Source: an uncultured Bacteroidales bacterium (lineage in GTDB: Bacteria > Bacteroidota > Bacteroidia > Bacteroidales > UBA932). Taken from it: a DNA stretch of 64,000 nt. The position numbers and the translations under genes are program-made. The stretch spans positions 157,826 to 221,825 of the forward strand of contig CAKUPC010000001.1 in NCBI GenBank assembly GCA_934675095.1, given 5' to 3'. Positions 32,762 to 42,993 of the stretch are shown one piece after another (position 1 is the first letter of the stretch; every line of letters starts with the position of its first letter). Below the pieces are notes generated by a model that was given only the letters and a program-made list of their open reading frames with translations, did not search any database and was not told the origin of the DNA.

Positions 32762-32867
32762 ATTGTAACTATTCTTCCTAATCAAAAAATCACTCAAAAA
32801 AAATAATACTCAACTTTTGAGAAATTTTTCAAAATGACTGAGATGGAAAAAGTAGAAGAATGGGTCA

Positions 32868-32953
32868 GATGCAAGGCGCACGAAGCATTTGAACCGCAGC
32901 AACCTGATGGTTGTGAGGATTCAAGTGCCGAGCGCAACGCAGCAGATGCCCCG
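32868..32953 (-). ncRNA. Structured 3' element directly after trpS (copy B of a dispersed element)
   Basis: Read in the trpS direction this copy starts at the stop codon. It shares with copy A the block at 32935-32946 (TCTGCTGCGTTG on the minus strand), the inner hairpin region 32895-32917 with one indel, and GATGCAAGGCG at 32868-32877. A stem GCATTTGAA (32885-32893) with TTCAAGTGC (32920-32928) encloses the inner hairpin. At the same place copy A pairs different bases, which looks like covariation. Confidence 0.55.
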
Positions 32954-34090
<1,137 letters not shown>

Positions 34091-34211
34091 TTATGGAATG
34101 GGGAATGACTTCCCATATCCTTACGATACGAAACCGCGAATTTACACAAATTACAGAATTTCCACAACATCAAATATGATTATCATGGAATACATCGTGC
34201 GGAGAGGGGTA

Positions 34212-35945
34212 TCAGAATGCGCATACGAACGCTACTCCTGTTCCATAGCTCCCCACTCGCTTGGGACTGTTGGTTATATATCCAGCTCTGTCCAGATGAT
34301 AGGCACTGTCGAATTCATCATAATCCCTGTATTTGGTTTCTGTGGAGGACCAAAGATATGAAAAAAATTCAAGCGGCGGGTATATTCCGAGTGCTGAATA
34401 TGAATTATTGAGAATGTCTGAGGTTTCAAACCCGTTCTTGAGCTTGTAGATGTTGTCGAGATCCTTGTTCACGTACATATAGAGTTCTTTGGCCGACGGG
34501 ATGTACCATCCGGTGCTTCCCTCCGGAGCCGGGTTTGCGGCCGCAAATTCCGTGAGCTTGTCGGCAATCCCGACGAGCGTTCCCTTGCCGCTTGCACGGT
34601 GCCAGTCGTTGTATGCCAACAATATCCGGGTGTTCTGGTAGCCGAGCACTCTGTTGAGGTCGTCTTCGGCCTTGTTGAGCGGCGCGATAGGGCGGAAGTC
34701 GGATTTGTCGGCTCTTGAAAAATTGCCGCTGTTCTGGAAATTCAGCACAAAATCGTCTGTAGTCCAATAATCGTGATCGTTTTGCCAAGGCGCTGGAAAA
34801 GGTCCTTTAGGGGATATTGCAAGCCCGTGCGTGCAGTTCGGAAAATCCCTTGACCTGATTTTGTCGTCGGAAAGCCTTGCAGGGGTAATCCTTCCCTCAG
34901 TTTCGGTCTCTGCGGGTGTCCAGAAGACTATTGCCGCGACTTTCGTTTTCTGCTCCTCGGTGAGGGCGGCGTCCCGTGGCAGCAGGTTGCCGTCAGTGAG
35001 GAGGAAGTCGCCGCGCTGAATCGTGTAGCTTATTTTCGTCTCGGAGGCTCCGTTCACCTTGAACCTCTTGAAGTAGCCTTTATAAAGCTCTGAAGGAGTG
35101 ATTGTGAACTCCCGGCTGCCGTCTTCAAAACTTCCTGAAATTGTCGGGGCCGCACTCGCCTGCGGGTTCACTATGTAGCGGAAATGGTCTCCCGTGCGAA
35201 GCGGCTTTGCGGAGCCGGTAAATGTCGTCGGGGTTATGACTATGTAGTCCGGAACTTTCGCGTCCGTGAATTCATAGACCGTTTTCGGCAGGTCGATGAC
35301 GGCAAGTGACATTCGGTGTCTCATGAAGAATGCAGCCTCAAGCGTGTTGAACGTCAGACCCGGGGCAGCTGTGCTGTGGCAGGTCATAAGGTCGGAAGCG
35401 GTGTAGGTTTCGCGGGTACTCTGGTCTTCATTCGGCTGCCATGAACTGATGAGCGGCTGGAAGAAATACAGGTCGCGCTGGTGGATTTCGTCCTGCGGAA
35501 CATCGGCTGTCTTGCCGTCCATGTCTGACCGGTAGGGATAGTAGAGATAACATTGGTCGTTCGGCATTCCTGCGAGTTCGGTTCCGTCCGCAGCCTTCCA
35601 GACGAGTTCTCCCGTGGCGGCGTCCCACTCCGCGATAAGTTTCACATTAGAATAGACCGTCCGGTCTCCGCGCACCACATAGAGCCCGCAGGCATCGCCG
35701 GCGGTGAACTCGGTGGAGTAGCCTATTTCCGCCGTGCGGGTGACGGGAGCGTCAGCTGAGGAATAGCCTCCGTCGGTGATTGTGAATGTGATTGGGCGGC
35801 CAGCCTCCCGGGCGACAGGGACTTGCTCCTTTGCGCAGGCGGCAAGCAGTATGAGCAGAGCCGCAGCCGGGAGGATTGAGCGGCGCAGGAAAGTGGCGTA
35901 TGTAATATATGATGGTCGCATACAATGTCGTTTGGAGTTATTCAT
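34212..35945 (-). CDS. Fimbrillin-like lipoprotein with C-terminal tip-type domain (1)
   Basis: The protein has 577 residues. A lipoprotein signal ends in LLILLAACAKE; ATGs at 35945 and 35921 are both possible. The N-terminal half shows fimbrillin-like (Mfa-like) features (TRTAEIGYSTEFTAGDACGL, YLYYPYRSD). The C-terminal part (KVAAIVFWTPAETETEGRIT, DFPNCTHGLAIS, GYQNTRIL, GSTGWYIPSAKELYMY) is shared with the next upstream gene and ends in GVAFVCAF. In Bacteroidales pili, such a final strand is used for donor-strand assembly. It is the last gene of the fimbrial operon and probably a stalk or tip subunit. Confidence 0.82.
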   Translation of the reverse strand: MNNSKRHCMRPSYITYATFLRRSILPAAALLILLAACAKEQVPVAREAGRPITFTITDGGYSSADAPVTRTAEIGYSTEFTAGDACGLYVVRGDRTVYSNVKLIAEWDAATGELVWKAADGTELAGMPNDQCYLYYPYRSDMDGKTADVPQDEIHQRDLYFFQPLISSWQPNEDQSTRETYTASDLMTCHSTAAPGLTFNTLEAAFFMRHRMSLAVIDLPKTVYEFTDAKVPDYIVITPTTFTGSAKPLRTGDHFRYIVNPQASAAPTISGSFEDGSREFTITPSELYKGYFKRFKVNGASETKISYTIQRGDFLLTDGNLLPRDAALTEEQKTKVAAIVFWTPAETETEGRITPARLSDDKIRSRDFPNCTHGLAISPKGPFPAPWQNDHDYWTTDDFVLNFQNSGNFSRADKSDFRPIAPLNKAEDDLNRVLGYQNTRILLAYNDWHRASGKGTLVGIADKLTEFAAANPAPEGSTGWYIPSAKELYMYVNKDLDNIYKLKNGFETSDILNNSYSALGIYPPLEFFSYLWSSTETKYRDYDEFDSAYHLDRAGYITNSPKRVGSYGTGVAFVCAF

Positions 35946-35984
35946 TGTCGGTGAGTTGCAAAAATGCTGGTTTCTATGGCTCCG

Positions 35985-37694
35985 TTAAAATGCGCACACG
36001 GCGCGCACCCGTGCCGGCATATTCTTCTGAAGATCGTTTTTGGAGGCGTTTTTAATTTGTAGCGTAACGTAATGTGATTCCGAGCTTTCTGTTGAGGATG
36101 CGAAAAACATGTTTATCGCTTTCAACAGGAGGGCGCCCTTCGCGTCGGAGATGGATCTTTCGACTATCTCCAATGTCCTGCCCTTGTAGATGTCCTTTCC
36201 GTGCACTTCAGAGACATTGTCCACCTCCCCATAAGAGAGTATGTGCAGTTCTTTGAGCGACGGCAGAAACCATCCTGTGCTGCCCTTCGGCGCCGGGTTC
36301 TTCACGGCAAAACTTTCTATTTCCTCGACGGGCTTGATTGTATAGGCGTATTTGACATTTTGGTGGCAATAGGCGCTGTACGTATAAAGTATCTTCGTGT
36401 TCTGGTAGCCGAGAATCCGGTTGATGTTGTCTGTCGCGCCCCGGCCTGAACTGATGGACTTATAATCATATTTGTCGGAAGGTCTGAAGTACCAGCTGTT
36501 CTGATAATTCTGTACTGACTCGTATGGGTCCTGCCAGACCAGCGTGTCGTCCGACGCGTCCTTCAGCGCGACGGCCAGCCCGCGCGTGCAGTTCGGGAAG
36601 TCCTTTGCCATAATCTTGTCATCCGTCAGCGATGCCGGTGTCTGCCGTCCCGCCGGGTCGGTGTCCGCCGGTGTCCAGAAAACTATGCCCGCCACGGTCT
36701 TGCCCGTCACAGGCTTGGGTTTCGGGTCGGCAAAGACAGGCGCGGTGCCGTCATAATAGCGCTTGCGCAGCCCGCCGTCAGATGTGGTTCCGTCTGTATA
36801 GATATAATCACCGGTCTTGACCTCATCTGCGGTGTAGGCCGTGAACTTTCTTTTGGCAATCACCTCTTCCTCGCCGCCAGCGGGCCAGTCGTATCCCCAC
36901 GGCGTCTGCACCTCAAGCCCGTTCGCCTTCACCGTGATGGCGTAGCTGTGGCAGGTGCCGGCGTCAAGCTTTCCGGCAGCCTCTGTAGATGGGGTGTAGG
37001 CAAAGGTCTTTCCGCCGAGTCCTATCCGGATGAGCGGCTTGCCCGTCATGTCCTGCGGCACCACAACGGCCTCGAACTTCTTCGTCGCGGAGTCGTAGCA
37101 GGGGGCTATCTCGCCGTCCGACTTGTCGGCAGCCCCGACCATCCCGATGCTGAAATAGGCCACGTCGTCGCCGAGAACCTTGACCGAAGCGCCCGAGAGT
37201 TCTTCCTCGGTGATGCCGTCGCCGGCCGCGAGCGAGAACTCGACTTTCGCCATACGGTGCCTGAACTGAAGGACGATGTCCTGATTGTAGCGTCCGACAG
37301 CCGTCGCCCACACGAGGTCAAATTCGGCATATCCTCTGCTCTGGTCGGAGATGTCGAGATTGGGATTGACGATGTCCGGATGCCATGCGGTGATGCGCGC
37401 CTCGTCGGTATTCTTCCACCAGATGATGTTCTCTGCATCTGCGGGCCTCACCGCAAGGTTCCCCTCAACTCTGTATTTCTTCGGGGAGAGCATCCCATCC
37501 ATGTTCACGACGATTTCCTCGCCTCCAACCCACGCGTCCTTTCCTCCGGAGCGTGTCTGCGGAGAGGTCATCTCTGCTGTAATCCGCAGCGGATATTTGC
37601 CCTCGGGAAGAGCCGTTGAAATTTCCGTTTCTGCCTTCGTGCAGGAAAGCAGCATCGCCGCAAGGGTGATTGATATGTAGATTTTTCTTCTCAT
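35985..37694 (-). CDS. Fimbrillin-like lipoprotein with C-terminal tip-type domain (2)
   Basis: The protein has 569 residues. MRRKIYISITLAAMLLSC is a lipoprotein signal. The N-terminal fimbrillin-like domain (AWHPDIVNPN, FRHRMAKVEFSLAAGDGITE) is followed by the same C-terminal module as its neighbour (TVAGIVFWTPADTDPAGRQT, DFPNCTRGLAVA, GYQNTKIL, GSTGWFLPSLKELHIL), ending RVRAVCAF. The two genes are 39 bp apart. Shared C-termini with different N-terminal domains suggest paralogous accessory subunits of one pilus. Confidence 0.82.
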   Translation of the reverse strand: MRRKIYISITLAAMLLSCTKAETEISTALPEGKYPLRITAEMTSPQTRSGGKDAWVGGEEIVVNMDGMLSPKKYRVEGNLAVRPADAENIIWWKNTDEARITAWHPDIVNPNLDISDQSRGYAEFDLVWATAVGRYNQDIVLQFRHRMAKVEFSLAAGDGITEEELSGASVKVLGDDVAYFSIGMVGAADKSDGEIAPCYDSATKKFEAVVVPQDMTGKPLIRIGLGGKTFAYTPSTEAAGKLDAGTCHSYAITVKANGLEVQTPWGYDWPAGGEEEVIAKRKFTAYTADEVKTGDYIYTDGTTSDGGLRKRYYDGTAPVFADPKPKPVTGKTVAGIVFWTPADTDPAGRQTPASLTDDKIMAKDFPNCTRGLAVALKDASDDTLVWQDPYESVQNYQNSWYFRPSDKYDYKSISSGRGATDNINRILGYQNTKILYTYSAYCHQNVKYAYTIKPVEEIESFAVKNPAPKGSTGWFLPSLKELHILSYGEVDNVSEVHGKDIYKGRTLEIVERSISDAKGALLLKAINMFFASSTESSESHYVTLQIKNASKNDLQKNMPARVRAVCAF

Positions 37695-37794
37695 GAATTG
37701 TCGCTGGTGAAGTCAATGTTTATGAATGTCGGACTGTCTGGAAGCCCTGGAAGAATTGCGCCTGGGATGCGTGATTAACATGAGCGTACAGCTG

Positions 37795-38742
37795 CTATTC
37801 CATGGTCGCGTCGCCGCTGCCTCCGTCAACCGAATCCCAAGGAAGGATTGTCGAGCCGGTGAATTCAAGTCCGGTTCTTTTCAAGGTGACGTCGTAGGTG
37901 TAGGACTTTCCTGTCTCCAGTTCTCCCGCGAGCACGCCGCCGAGAGAGAATGTCTGACCGTCGATTACGGCCTTGAATGTCAGCCCGTTAGGCGTTGCCT
38001 GAGGGAGGACGACCGCCACATATCTGTGCGCTCCGGCTGCCGGGGCGCTTTTCTGCGCGTTGGTGCCGAGATTCCATGCGGCCGGTGCCTGTCCTGATGC
38101 CGCGGCCTTTCCGGTGAGCACGTTAACGTTGCCGTCATGGACGAGACCGTTCAGTTCAAAGGCTCCCTTGTCGATGTCGGCGGCATCGAAGCCGTCGGCC
38201 GTGGACACCTTGACATTCAGGATGATGCGCGACATGATGTGGGAGAACGCGAACTTCACGGCCGGGGCGGTCTTGGAAGCGGTCGCGCCTGAGGCGAAGA
38301 GATAATCTATTTTTTCAGCTGACGCGGCGTCGGGCTGTGTGAGGGTCGAGACCGCAATCTCGCCGTCGTTCCCCGGATAGGCCGTGGCATCGCCCTCGCA
38401 ATAAGGCGCGTAGGCCGAGAATGTCACGGTCTCGTCGTTACGGAAATATATCCCTCCGCGTTCCACGGCCGCCGTAAATTCGGCTGACGCCCCGGTGCTC
38501 GCGGTGACATATCCCACGTTCCTGTATCTGTCGGTCATGTCGCTCGAAGGCGATTCCGTCACGACGACTCCGATTTTGTCCTTGTTCCAGCTCGTCTCCA
38601 CGGCCTTTGTCCCGACGAACTCGGCGCTGATTCGCGCAGGCACCGCACCCGGATGGGGGAAATCATAAATAGGGTCGAGCACGCAGGATACCGCGATGCA
38701 CAGAAGTGCCGCTGCCGGCAAAATTGACATATATTTTTTCAT
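37795..38742 (-). CDS. Fimbrillin-family lipoprotein
   Basis: The protein has 315 residues. MKKYMSILPAAALLCIAVSC was chosen as start because it gives a clean lipoprotein signal; the open frame is 12 codons longer. Fimbrillin-like sequence follows (VTFSAYAPYCEGDATAYPGN, VKFAFSHIMSRIILNVKVST, RYVAVVLPQATPNG) and a typical end (KSYTYDVTLKRTGLEFTGST, ILPWDSVDGG). It may be the major subunit or the anchor; order in the operon does not decide this. It is followed by the two larger tip-type genes. Confidence 0.85.
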   Translation of the reverse strand: MKKYMSILPAAALLCIAVSCVLDPIYDFPHPGAVPARISAEFVGTKAVETSWNKDKIGVVVTESPSSDMTDRYRNVGYVTASTGASAEFTAAVERGGIYFRNDETVTFSAYAPYCEGDATAYPGNDGEIAVSTLTQPDAASAEKIDYLFASGATASKTAPAVKFAFSHIMSRIILNVKVSTADGFDAADIDKGAFELNGLVHDGNVNVLTGKAAASGQAPAAWNLGTNAQKSAPAAGAHRYVAVVLPQATPNGLTFKAVIDGQTFSLGGVLAGELETGKSYTYDVTLKRTGLEFTGSTILPWDSVDGGSGDATME

Positions 38743-38976
38743 ACTGCTTATGTTTTTGATTCTAAAAATTTTTTCCAAAATTGTGTTCAGTTATTTTGAG
38801 TGTATTTTTTGAGTCAGATTTTTCCGTTTTGAGAGGAGTTTAGTGGTGCTAAATGACGAACCTTTCGATTTAGTGAGAGCAAAGTGAATTAAAAATTCAT
38901 TTTGCCGAACGTGAGAAAGTGGCACAAAGTGAACAAAACGGGGAAATGTGGCCAAAAAGACACCAAAAGAACGAAC

Positions 38977-39549
38977 TCAGAAGATATTCCATACAAGACA
39001 TACCCCGAAGCGGGTCAGCCCCCATTGGTTGCCGGTGAGATTGTCGTTGCGGATGAGGTAGCCCTCGGAGACGCTGTAGGCCTCGTATTCGCCCCAGATG
39101 CAGCCGACTCCAAGCGTGAAGTCGAGCGAGAGGGACTTGTTGAGCGGCAGCCTGTAGCCTCCGGTGAGCGAGCCGCTCTTGAACTCGCCCTGCTTTCCGT
39201 CACCCTTGAACTTGTGGTTGAAGAGCCCGGCCTGAAACATCGCCCCGGCGTACCACCGCTCGTCCTTCCCGAAATATTTCCGCACTTCGGGGCTCAGTTC
39301 CGCGACGGCATATCTCCTCTCTCCATGTTTCCATTTAAGGGATGTCCAGCTCGCGTCAAGAAGCACGCTCCAGCCTTTCGGAAGATTCCATTCCAGGCCC
39401 ACGTCGGGCGTGAGGGTCGCCCATCTCAGGAGATTTGCCCTCATTCCGAATCCGAAGTCCTCGTCACGGTCTGCGGCGTTTGCACTCACGGCTGTTCCGC
39501 ACAACATCACAAGCGCGGTGAAAAGTGCGGGCAGAAGTCTTTTCTTCAT
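38977..39549 (-). CDS. DUF3575 outer-membrane-like protein of the fimbrial operon
   Basis: The protein has 190 residues with a signal peptide (MKKRLLPALFTALVMLCGTA) and an eight-strand-barrel-like mature part (FGMRANLLRWATLTPDVGLE, WYAGAMFQAGLFNHKFKGD, LDFTLGVGCIWGEYEAY) ending in the aromatic CLVWNIF. DUF3575 genes regularly head fimbrial operons in Bacteroidales. It is first in the operon, with a 234-bp AT-rich gap before the fimbrillin genes that contains no ORF I would call. Role inferred from context. Confidence 0.88.
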   Translation of the reverse strand: MKKRLLPALFTALVMLCGTAVSANAADRDEDFGFGMRANLLRWATLTPDVGLEWNLPKGWSVLLDASWTSLKWKHGERRYAVAELSPEVRKYFGKDERWYAGAMFQAGLFNHKFKGDGKQGEFKSGSLTGGYRLPLNKSLSLDFTLGVGCIWGEYEAYSVSEGYLIRNDNLTGNQWGLTRFGVCLVWNIF

Positions 39550-39614
39550 TGTGTTTCTGATTAAAGGATAACATTTATTTTAAGGAAGGTCAGTATTTCT
39601 CCCTCAGTGCAGGG

Positions 39615-39622
39615 CAAAAGTA
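39615..39622 (-). promoter_or_regulatory. -7 box (TACTTTTG) upstream of the fimbrial operon
   Basis: The complement of 39615-39622 reads TACTTTTG, 65 nt before the DUF3575 ATG. TTGC, not TTTG, stands near -33. A 7-bp inverted repeat (TTGTTGA 39694-39700, TCAACAA 39703-39709) lies further upstream between the divergent operons. Confidence 0.5.
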
Positions 39623-39817
39623 TGAATTTTAATTTTCCCCCGCAAGGCTCGTCCCCCAAACTTGCCCCGTCACTTTTTGCCCTATCAGCAATTTTGTTGA
39701 AATCAACAATTTTTTCACGCCGCGGCCCCATTTTCACACTGTCTTTTCACAAATTTCACTAACTTCGCACACTTATATATATTAGCAAAATTTTGCATTG
39801 TCTTCGAGGATGGATTT

Positions 39818-40873
39818 ATGAATAACCTTGATTTGTTTATAGAAATGCTGTCGATGGACTCGTCTTCTTCGAGGGAGAGGGGGCTGTCGAATTTTTTGGC
39901 GGAACGGTTCATGACCGGAAAGAACAGGCTCGACCGCTTTCCCGTGGGCGTGACGCCTGAGAATCCCGACGGGGACGGGACGGAGAACCTGCTTTTCTCG
40001 TGGGGAACTCCTAAGATTGTGTTCTGCACCCATCTCGATACGGTGCCGCCGTTTTTCCCTCCTGCGGTCGATACCACCGGAGCGGCTGCCGGGGACGGCG
40101 AGGAGGATGTGGTCGTGAGGAGCAGGGGAGCGTGTGACGCGAAGGGGCAGATTATCTCCATGTATAATGCTTGTCTTGAACTCGAAAGGCGCGGCTGTTC
40201 GGATTTCGGCCTTCTGCTGCTCGCCGGCGAGGAAGCGGGTTCTTTCGGGGCAAAGTCGTTCAGAAAGACCGGCTTCAGGGCAGACTATGTGGTTGTGGGG
40301 GAGCCGACGGACAACATGATGGTCTCCGCCTGCAAGGGCACGAAGTCGTTTGAGGTGACGCTGAGCGGCAAGGGCTGCCATTCGGGCTACCCTCAGCACG
40401 GAGTGTCGGCGGTCGATATGTTCGTGGACTTAGTGAATGAGCTTCGCGGAACGGAGTTTCCTTCGGATGAGGTTCTTGGGGAGACGACGTGGAACATCGG
40501 GAGGCTGTCGAGCGCGAATCCGCAGAACATACTCAGTCCCAAGATGAGTTTCCGGATATATTTCCGAACGACTTTCGCTTCCGACGCGCGGGTATGCGGC
40601 GTGATGTCCGCCTTCGGCGAGAGGGAGGGCGTGAGCGTCAAGGCCTTCGGAGGGGACACGCCGATGAACTACACGGTGTTCGACGGATTCGAGACAGCCA
40701 CTGCGGCATTCGGCAGCGACGCGCCGCAGCTGGACGGCTTCGCGCACCGCTGTCTCTGCGGTCCGGGCTCTATTCTGGTCGCCCACACCATGGATGAATA
40801 TGTGAGGGTGAGCGAGCTTGTGAAGGCAACGGCCCAGTATGTTAGGATGTACGAAATTGTGACGGGACGGTAG
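39818..40873 (+). CDS. dapE: M20 metallopeptidase, probable succinyl-diaminopimelate desuccinylase
   Basis: The protein has 351 residues. M20 metal and catalytic residues are visible: CTHLDTVPP (His72, Asp74), ACDAKG (Asp107), LAGEEAGS (Glu138 and Glu139), VVGEPTD (Glu162) and AHTMDEY (His323). The family includes DapE, ArgE and related deacylases; the call as DapE rests on its place at the head of a lysC-dapB-dapA-dapD-dapF operon containing DapD. It would remove succinate from N-succinyl-LL-diaminopimelate. An ArgE-like or N-acetyl-lysine deacetylase activity is the main alternative. Confidence 0.82.
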   Translation: MNNLDLFIEMLSMDSSSSRERGLSNFLAERFMTGKNRLDRFPVGVTPENPDGDGTENLLFSWGTPKIVFCTHLDTVPPFFPPAVDTTGAAAGDGEEDVVVRSRGACDAKGQIISMYNACLELERRGCSDFGLLLLAGEEAGSFGAKSFRKTGFRADYVVVGEPTDNMMVSACKGTKSFEVTLSGKGCHSGYPQHGVSAVDMFVDLVNELRGTEFPSDEVLGETTWNIGRLSSANPQNILSPKMSFRIYFRTTFASDARVCGVMSAFGEREGVSVKAFGGDTPMNYTVFDGFETATAAFGSDAPQLDGFAHRCLCGPGSILVAHTMDEYVRVSELVKATAQYVRMYEIVTGR

Positions 40874-40876
40874 GCT

Positions 40877-42244
40877 ATGGCGGTTGTTTTGAAATTCGGG
40901 GGCACGTCCGTGGGGACGTTCGACGCGGTTTCGCGCGCTATGGACATCATAGCGTCGCGGCTGCCGGAGCACCCGGTGGTGTGCGTCTCGGCCCTCTCCA
41001 AGGTGACCGACCTGCTCTACGCGATTGCTGACGCGGCGGCGCACGGAGACGGCTCCGGTCTGGACACGCTGATGTATGAGCTGCGCTCGCGCCATCAGAA
41101 GCTTGTCTGCTCGCTGCTTTCGGCCGACCCGGAGGGCTGTGCCAAGGCTGCGGCGCGGGTGGATGAAATCTGCGACACCCTTGCGGCTGTGGTGAGCAGC
41201 GTGACGGCGCTCGGGGATGTCCCGGACAGGGTTCGCGCGGTAATCATCTCCCACGGTGAGATTCTTTCTTCCACGATTATCTGTCTCGCGCTCAATTCGC
41301 GCGGGGTGCGCACAGGATTCGCCGACGCGAGGACGATGATTGTGACGGATTCGGAATATATGTGCGGGGAGCCGCAGTTCGACCTGATTGACAGGCTTGT
41401 CCCGGAGGTCGTCGGCGAGTGCTTCGCAAGGGGGACGGCGTTCGCGACGGACGGGAAGTCTGCGGACGGGAGACCGAACGATGCCGTGATAACCCAGGGG
41501 TTCATTGCCGCGAACAGGCTCGGGGCCGGCACCGTCTTGGGACGCGGCGGCTCAGACTGGTCCGCCTCGATAATCGCCTCGGCGCTCGGTGCTTCGCGGG
41601 TTGAAATCTGGACAGACGTCGATGGTATCAGGACCACCGACCCGCGCGTCTGCCCGAACACCATGCGGATTCCGCGCATTTGCTGCGAGGAGGCCGCCAT
41701 GATGGCCCGTTTCGGAGCCAAGGTGCTGCATCCCAAGACGATAGCTCCGGCGATGGCGCGGAACATTCCTGTCTATGTGCTTAATTCCTCGGCTCCTGAG
41801 GGTGAGGGCACCGCGGTCGTTCCTGAGGAGGCGCCCGAAGGGCCGCGCGGAATTGCGTTCAAGAGAAATGTCTGTCTGGTGAGGTTCAGCCCCAAGGCAT
41901 CGGAGGATTTCCGCCGCTGCATGGAGGAGTGCAGGATAGAGCCTGATATGCTGACTTCGGCGGGACGGCAGATGATGGTGACGCTGGATTTCTCGTACAA
42001 CATCGGCAATTTCATCAGGCTTGTCGCCGCAAGGACGGACATTCTGCTCAAGACTGGCTACAGCCAGCTGACCGTCATAGGGCGCGGACTCTCGGCTCTT
42101 GCCCCCGAGCTTGAGGAGGCTGTTCCGGGGTTGAGAAAGAACTTTGGGAAGATGCTGAATGACAGTAATATAAGTTATGTGGTGGCGGCTGACCGCCTTG
42201 ATGGACTCGTGCGCGAGGTGCACCGCTGTCTGTTTGAAAGATAA
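40877..42244 (+). CDS. lysC: Aspartokinase, monofunctional
   Basis: The protein has 455 residues. The kinase domain starts MAVVLKFGGTSVGTFDAVSR and contains VTQGFIAANRLGAGTVLGRG and GGSDWSASIIASALGAS with WTDVDGIRTTDPR. C-terminal ACT-type regulatory sequence follows from about residue 320 (KRNVCLVRFSPKASEDFRRC, LTVIGRGLSALAPELEEAVP). It phosphorylates aspartate, the first step to lysine, threonine and methionine. No homoserine dehydrogenase part is attached. It starts 3 bp after the dapE stop, so coupling is likely; its place suggests a lysine-dedicated isozyme. Confidence 0.97.
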   Translation: MAVVLKFGGTSVGTFDAVSRAMDIIASRLPEHPVVCVSALSKVTDLLYAIADAAAHGDGSGLDTLMYELRSRHQKLVCSLLSADPEGCAKAAARVDEICDTLAAVVSSVTALGDVPDRVRAVIISHGEILSSTIICLALNSRGVRTGFADARTMIVTDSEYMCGEPQFDLIDRLVPEVVGECFARGTAFATDGKSADGRPNDAVITQGFIAANRLGAGTVLGRGGSDWSASIIASALGASRVEIWTDVDGIRTTDPRVCPNTMRIPRICCEEAAMMARFGAKVLHPKTIAPAMARNIPVYVLNSSAPEGEGTAVVPEEAPEGPRGIAFKRNVCLVRFSPKASEDFRRCMEECRIEPDMLTSAGRQMMVTLDFSYNIGNFIRLVAARTDILLKTGYSQLTVIGRGLSALAPELEEAVPGLRKNFGKMLNDSNISYVVAADRLDGLVREVHRCLFER

Positions 42245-42256
42245 AAACAAAACAAT

Positions 42257-42928
42257 ATGATAAAGGCAATAATCAGCGGCTACGGAAAGATGGGACACAT
42301 CATCGAGACCGAGCTGAAATCCAAGGGAATAGAGCTTGTGCTCGCGACCGACGACATCTGTTCCGTGCCCAAGGAAACGGCGTCGGAGTGCGTGTGTATC
42401 GACTTCACCACGCCGACTGCATTCCGGGAGAACTATGGTTTCATAGCGGAGAACTTCAAGGCCGCGGTTGTGGGCACGACAGGATGGAACGACATTGAAA
42501 ACGAGGTAGTGGAATGCTTCCAAAAGTGCGGAACCACAATGATTTACGCATCGAATTTTTCCATAGGCGTGAATGTTCTCTATGCTGCCGTCGCGCTCCT
42601 CTCACAGAAGCTCGGCGCGGCGGGAGGGTATATGCCCTATATAATTGAGATGCACCACATCCACAAACTCGACGCTCCGAGCGGAACGGCGAAGTCCATC
42701 GCGGAAATCGTCGATGCCGGGATGGGCGGCGATGTGTCAGTCCAGTCCGTGCGCTGCGGCGAGATTCCGGGCATACACACCGTCGGGTTCGAGGGACTGA
42801 ACGACCGCATAACCATAAGCCATGAGGCGTTTTCCCGTGTCGGACTCGCGCAGGGCGCGGTTTATGCAGCGGCGCTTACGGAAACTTTGTCCGGTGTCCA
42901 CAGGTTTCAGGACTTGGTAACTGCTTGA
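42257..42928 (+). CDS. dapB: 4-hydroxy-tetrahydrodipicolinate reductase
   Basis: The protein has 223 residues, short but complete for the Bacteroidota form. Nucleotide-binding GYGKMG (8-13), VVGTTGW and the active-site motif EMHHIHKLDAPSGTAKS (His133/His134, Lys137) are present. It reduces the DapA product with NAD(P)H. It follows lysC by 12 bp. Confidence 0.97.
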   Translation: MIKAIISGYGKMGHIIETELKSKGIELVLATDDICSVPKETASECVCIDFTTPTAFRENYGFIAENFKAAVVGTTGWNDIENEVVECFQKCGTTMIYASNFSIGVNVLYAAVALLSQKLGAAGGYMPYIIEMHHIHKLDAPSGTAKSIAEIVDAGMGGDVSVQSVRCGEIPGIHTVGFEGLNDRITISHEAFSRVGLAQGAVYAAALTETLSGVHRFQDLVTA

Positions 42929-42993
42929 ATGCCGGATTTTTATGGGCCGGCTTTTACTGTGGCTCGGTTGTTCGTTGAAAATATTTTTTGATT

